A stretch of 64,000 nucleotides of DNA, taken from the NCBI RefSeq assembly GCF_004342605.1, contig NZ_SLZL01000021.1:22001-86000 (forward strand), read 5' to 3'. Of the stretch, positions 62,476 to 64,000 are shown piece by piece. The stretch's first letter is position 1; every line of letters starts with the position of its first letter. The stretch comes from Caulobacter sp. BK020. GTDB lineage: Bacteria > Pseudomonadota > Alphaproteobacteria > Caulobacterales > Caulobacteraceae. The notes below the pieces were generated by a model, which saw only the letters and a program-made list of their open reading frames with translations, did not search any database and was not told the origin of the DNA. The position numbers and the translations under genes were made by a program.

Positions 62476-63771
62476 ATGCCGAACGCAACATCGACTCAAG
62501 GCCCGATCGCCCGCGCCCTGGCCAAGGCGCCCCCCTGGGCCTTCGCCCTGTACGGCGGGCTGGCGGCCTTCGCGGCCTATTTCTCGATGTTCGCCTATCG
62601 CAAGCCGTTCACGGCGGCGCATTACGAGCACATGGCCGGTTGGCCGTTCGCCATCGACTTCAAGGTCGCTCTGGTGATCGCCCAGGTCGCAGGCTACGCC
62701 GTGTCGAAGATCATCGGGATCAAGGTGATCTCCGAGATGCGGCCCGAGCGGCGCTGGCTGGCCATCCTGGCGCTGATCGGCGGGGCCGAGCTGTCGCTGC
62801 TGGGCCTGAGCCTGGGCCCGGCGGTCGTTGGTCCCCTGGCCCTGTTCGTCAACGGCCTGTGCCTGGGCATGATCTGGGGGCTGGTGTTCGGCTTCGTCGA
62901 GGGGCGGCGGCTGTCGGAGGTGCTGGGCGCCATGCTGTGCGCCAGCTTCATCCTGGCCTCCGGCGTGGTGAAGTCGGTGGGCAAGGGCCTGCTGCTGCAG
63001 GGCGTCGACGAGCGCTGGATGCCGGCGCTGGCGGGGCTTCTGTTCACCCCGCTGCTGCTGCTGGCGGTGGCGGCCCTGACCCAGCTGCCGCCGCCGTCGC
63101 CGGCCGACGAGGCCGCCCGCGTGCGCCGCGCGCCGATGGACGCCAGGGCCCGCGCCGCCATGTTCGCCGCCCATGCGCCCGCCCTGGTGCTGCTGGTGGC
63201 GGTCTATGTCGTGCTGACCGCCCTGCGCGACTTCCGCGACAACTTCGCCGCCGAGATCTGGGCCGAGCTGGGCTTCAAGAACGCCGCGGCGATCTTCTCG
63301 CTGTCGGAAATCCCGGTGGCGGCCGTCGTCCTCGTCGGGCTGGGCGTGCTGAGCCTGGTGCGCGACAACCGCCGGGCCGTCGGCTTCAACTTCGCCTTCG
63401 TGGCCCTGGGTTTCGGCCTGCTGGGCGTCGCCACCCTGGGCCGACAAGTGGGGCTGCTGGGGCCCGTGACTTGGATGATCGCCACCGGCGCGGGGATCTA
63501 CATGGCCTACACCCCGTTCAACGGCATGCTGTTCGACCGGCTGATCGCCGCCACGGGGCAGGTGGGGACGGCCGGATTCCTGATCTATGTCGCCGACTCC
63601 TGCGGCTACGTCGGCAGCGTCTCCCTGCTGCTGGCCCGCTATTTCGCCCACCTTGAGCTGGCCTGGAGCGGGTTCCTGGCCGGCGCGGCCTATGCGACCT
63701 CGGTGATCGGCGTCGCCGGGGTGGGGCTGGCGTGGATGCTGCTGAGATTGCCGAAGGGCGCGGCGGGCTAG
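62476..63771 (+). CDS. DUF5690-family MFS-like transporter
   Basis: The 431-residue protein has about twelve hydrophobic segments. A conserved N-terminal block, AAYFSMFAYRKPFTAAHYEH, and the loop ALRDFRDNFAAEIWAELGF are typical of the DUF5690 family of uncharacterized MFS transporters. No substrate can be inferred. The ATG has GGGG very close upstream; an in-frame TTG six codons earlier is an alternative. It is separated from the nitrate operon by an inverted repeat, so it may be an independent unit. Confidence 0.8.
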   Translation: MPNATSTQGPIARALAKAPPWAFALYGGLAAFAAYFSMFAYRKPFTAAHYEHMAGWPFAIDFKVALVIAQVAGYAVSKIIGIKVISEMRPERRWLAILALIGGAELSLLGLSLGPAVVGPLALFVNGLCLGMIWGLVFGFVEGRRLSEVLGAMLCASFILASGVVKSVGKGLLLQGVDERWMPALAGLLFTPLLLLAVAALTQLPPPSPADEAARVRRAPMDARARAAMFAAHAPALVLLVAVYVVLTALRDFRDNFAAEIWAELGFKNAAAIFSLSEIPVAAVVLVGLGVLSLVRDNRRAVGFNFAFVALGFGLLGVATLGRQVGLLGPVTWMIATGAGIYMAYTPFNGMLFDRLIAATGQVGTAGFLIYVADSCGYVGSVSLLLARYFAHLELAWSGFLAGAAYATSVIGVAGVGLAWMLLRLPKGAAG

Positions 63772-63791
63772 GGTTCAAAGCTGTGCGTGGT

Positions 63792-63876
63792 CCTCGTTCT
63801 TCGACAAGCTCAGGATGAGGACCATTCGCAGGCCCCGCCAGTAGAAACCTCATCCTGAGCTTGTCGAAGGACGAGG
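63792..63876. repeat. inverted repeat after the DUF5690 gene
   Basis: CCTCGTTCTTCGACAAGCTC starts a 29-base arm at 63792-63820 that recurs in reverse complement at 63848-63876 with one mismatch; the loop is 27 bases. Elements with the core TTCGACAAGCTCAGGATGAG are widespread in proteobacterial genomes. It may act as a terminator for the transporter. Confidence 0.8.
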
Positions 63877-64000
63877 TTTCGGCCTCCCGAGTTGAAGACC
63901 GATACGCTCTAGGTTCTAGTGACGATTTAGGATTCCCGTTGGGCCGGAGTTCTGATTCAACGCTGCTTTTTGGAGGCGGCGTTGGAAGGCGAAGTTCTGC

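Overview
The window comes from a GC-rich alphaproteobacterium, most likely Caulobacter or a close relative. Evidence: strong G/C bias at third codon positions, an inositol iolD-iolE-iolB-mmsA block, single-domain PilZ proteins with CtrA-like half-sites upstream, an HWE histidine kinase, an STN-less TonB-dependent receptor, a ScfR-type regulator divergent from isocitrate lyase, and dispersed palindromic repeats of alphaproteobacterial type. The genus is an inference. I found no rRNA, tRNA, CRISPR array, prophage or complete insertion sequence.

Layout. (1) 1-3.6 kb: end of a myo-inositol catabolic operon (iolD end, iolE, iolB, mmsA). (2) 3.6-7.1 kb: a Tat-exported alpha-N-acetylglucosaminidase (GH89) overlapping a NagX/HGSNAT-like membrane protein. 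(3) 7.1-9.0 kb, minus strand: tryptophan 2,3-dioxygenase and a kynureninase-like enzyme. (4) 9.1-11.5 kb: PilZ protein and three-PAS HWE kinase, closed by a composite palindromic repeat. (5) 11.6-25.5 kb: a sugar-utilization locus with LacI and FadR-type regulators, an ACS-family transporter, a stand-alone LuxR helix-turn-helix, gluconokinase, two tandem ~1000-residue secreted proteins (two beta-helix domains plus a gluconolactonase-like propeller), and a TonB-dependent receptor. A shared palindrome, core CGACCATGGTCG, lies before the beta-helix operon (divergent from gluconokinase) and before the receptor, so these genes look like one regulon. (6) 25.6-29.9 kb: DUF421 protein, SDR, small membrane protein, and katG with a good OxyR-type site upstream. 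(7) 30-35.2 kb: glyoxylate shunt (aceA, a small unknown gene, aceB) and its divergent ScfR-like regulator. (8) 35.2-42.9 kb: an oxidative L-fucose-type pathway: mutarotase, FucP permease, Zn dehydrogenase, lactonase, IclR regulator, aldo/keto reductase, two-gene UxaA-type dehydratase and SDR. (9) 43-52.6 kb: second PilZ protein and a four-gene RND efflux operon. (10) 52.7-62.3 kb: nitrate assimilation (nasT, nasS, nitrate transporter, nirB, nirD, nitrate reductase, siroheme methyltransferase) with a long structured leader before the transporter. (11) 62.3-64 kb: a DUF5690 transporter flanked by two inverted repeats.

How the genes work together. Inside each block genes are tightly coupled, often with 1-4 base ATGA, GTGA or TGATG overlaps. 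The blocks together describe an oligotroph that scavenges plant- or biofilm-derived sugars and nitrate. The most interesting candidates for undescribed biology are the beta-helix/propeller pair with its receptor and palindrome, the AT-rich rare-codon island inside mmsA, the UxaA-type enzyme in the fucose cluster, and the presumed NasT-responsive leader.
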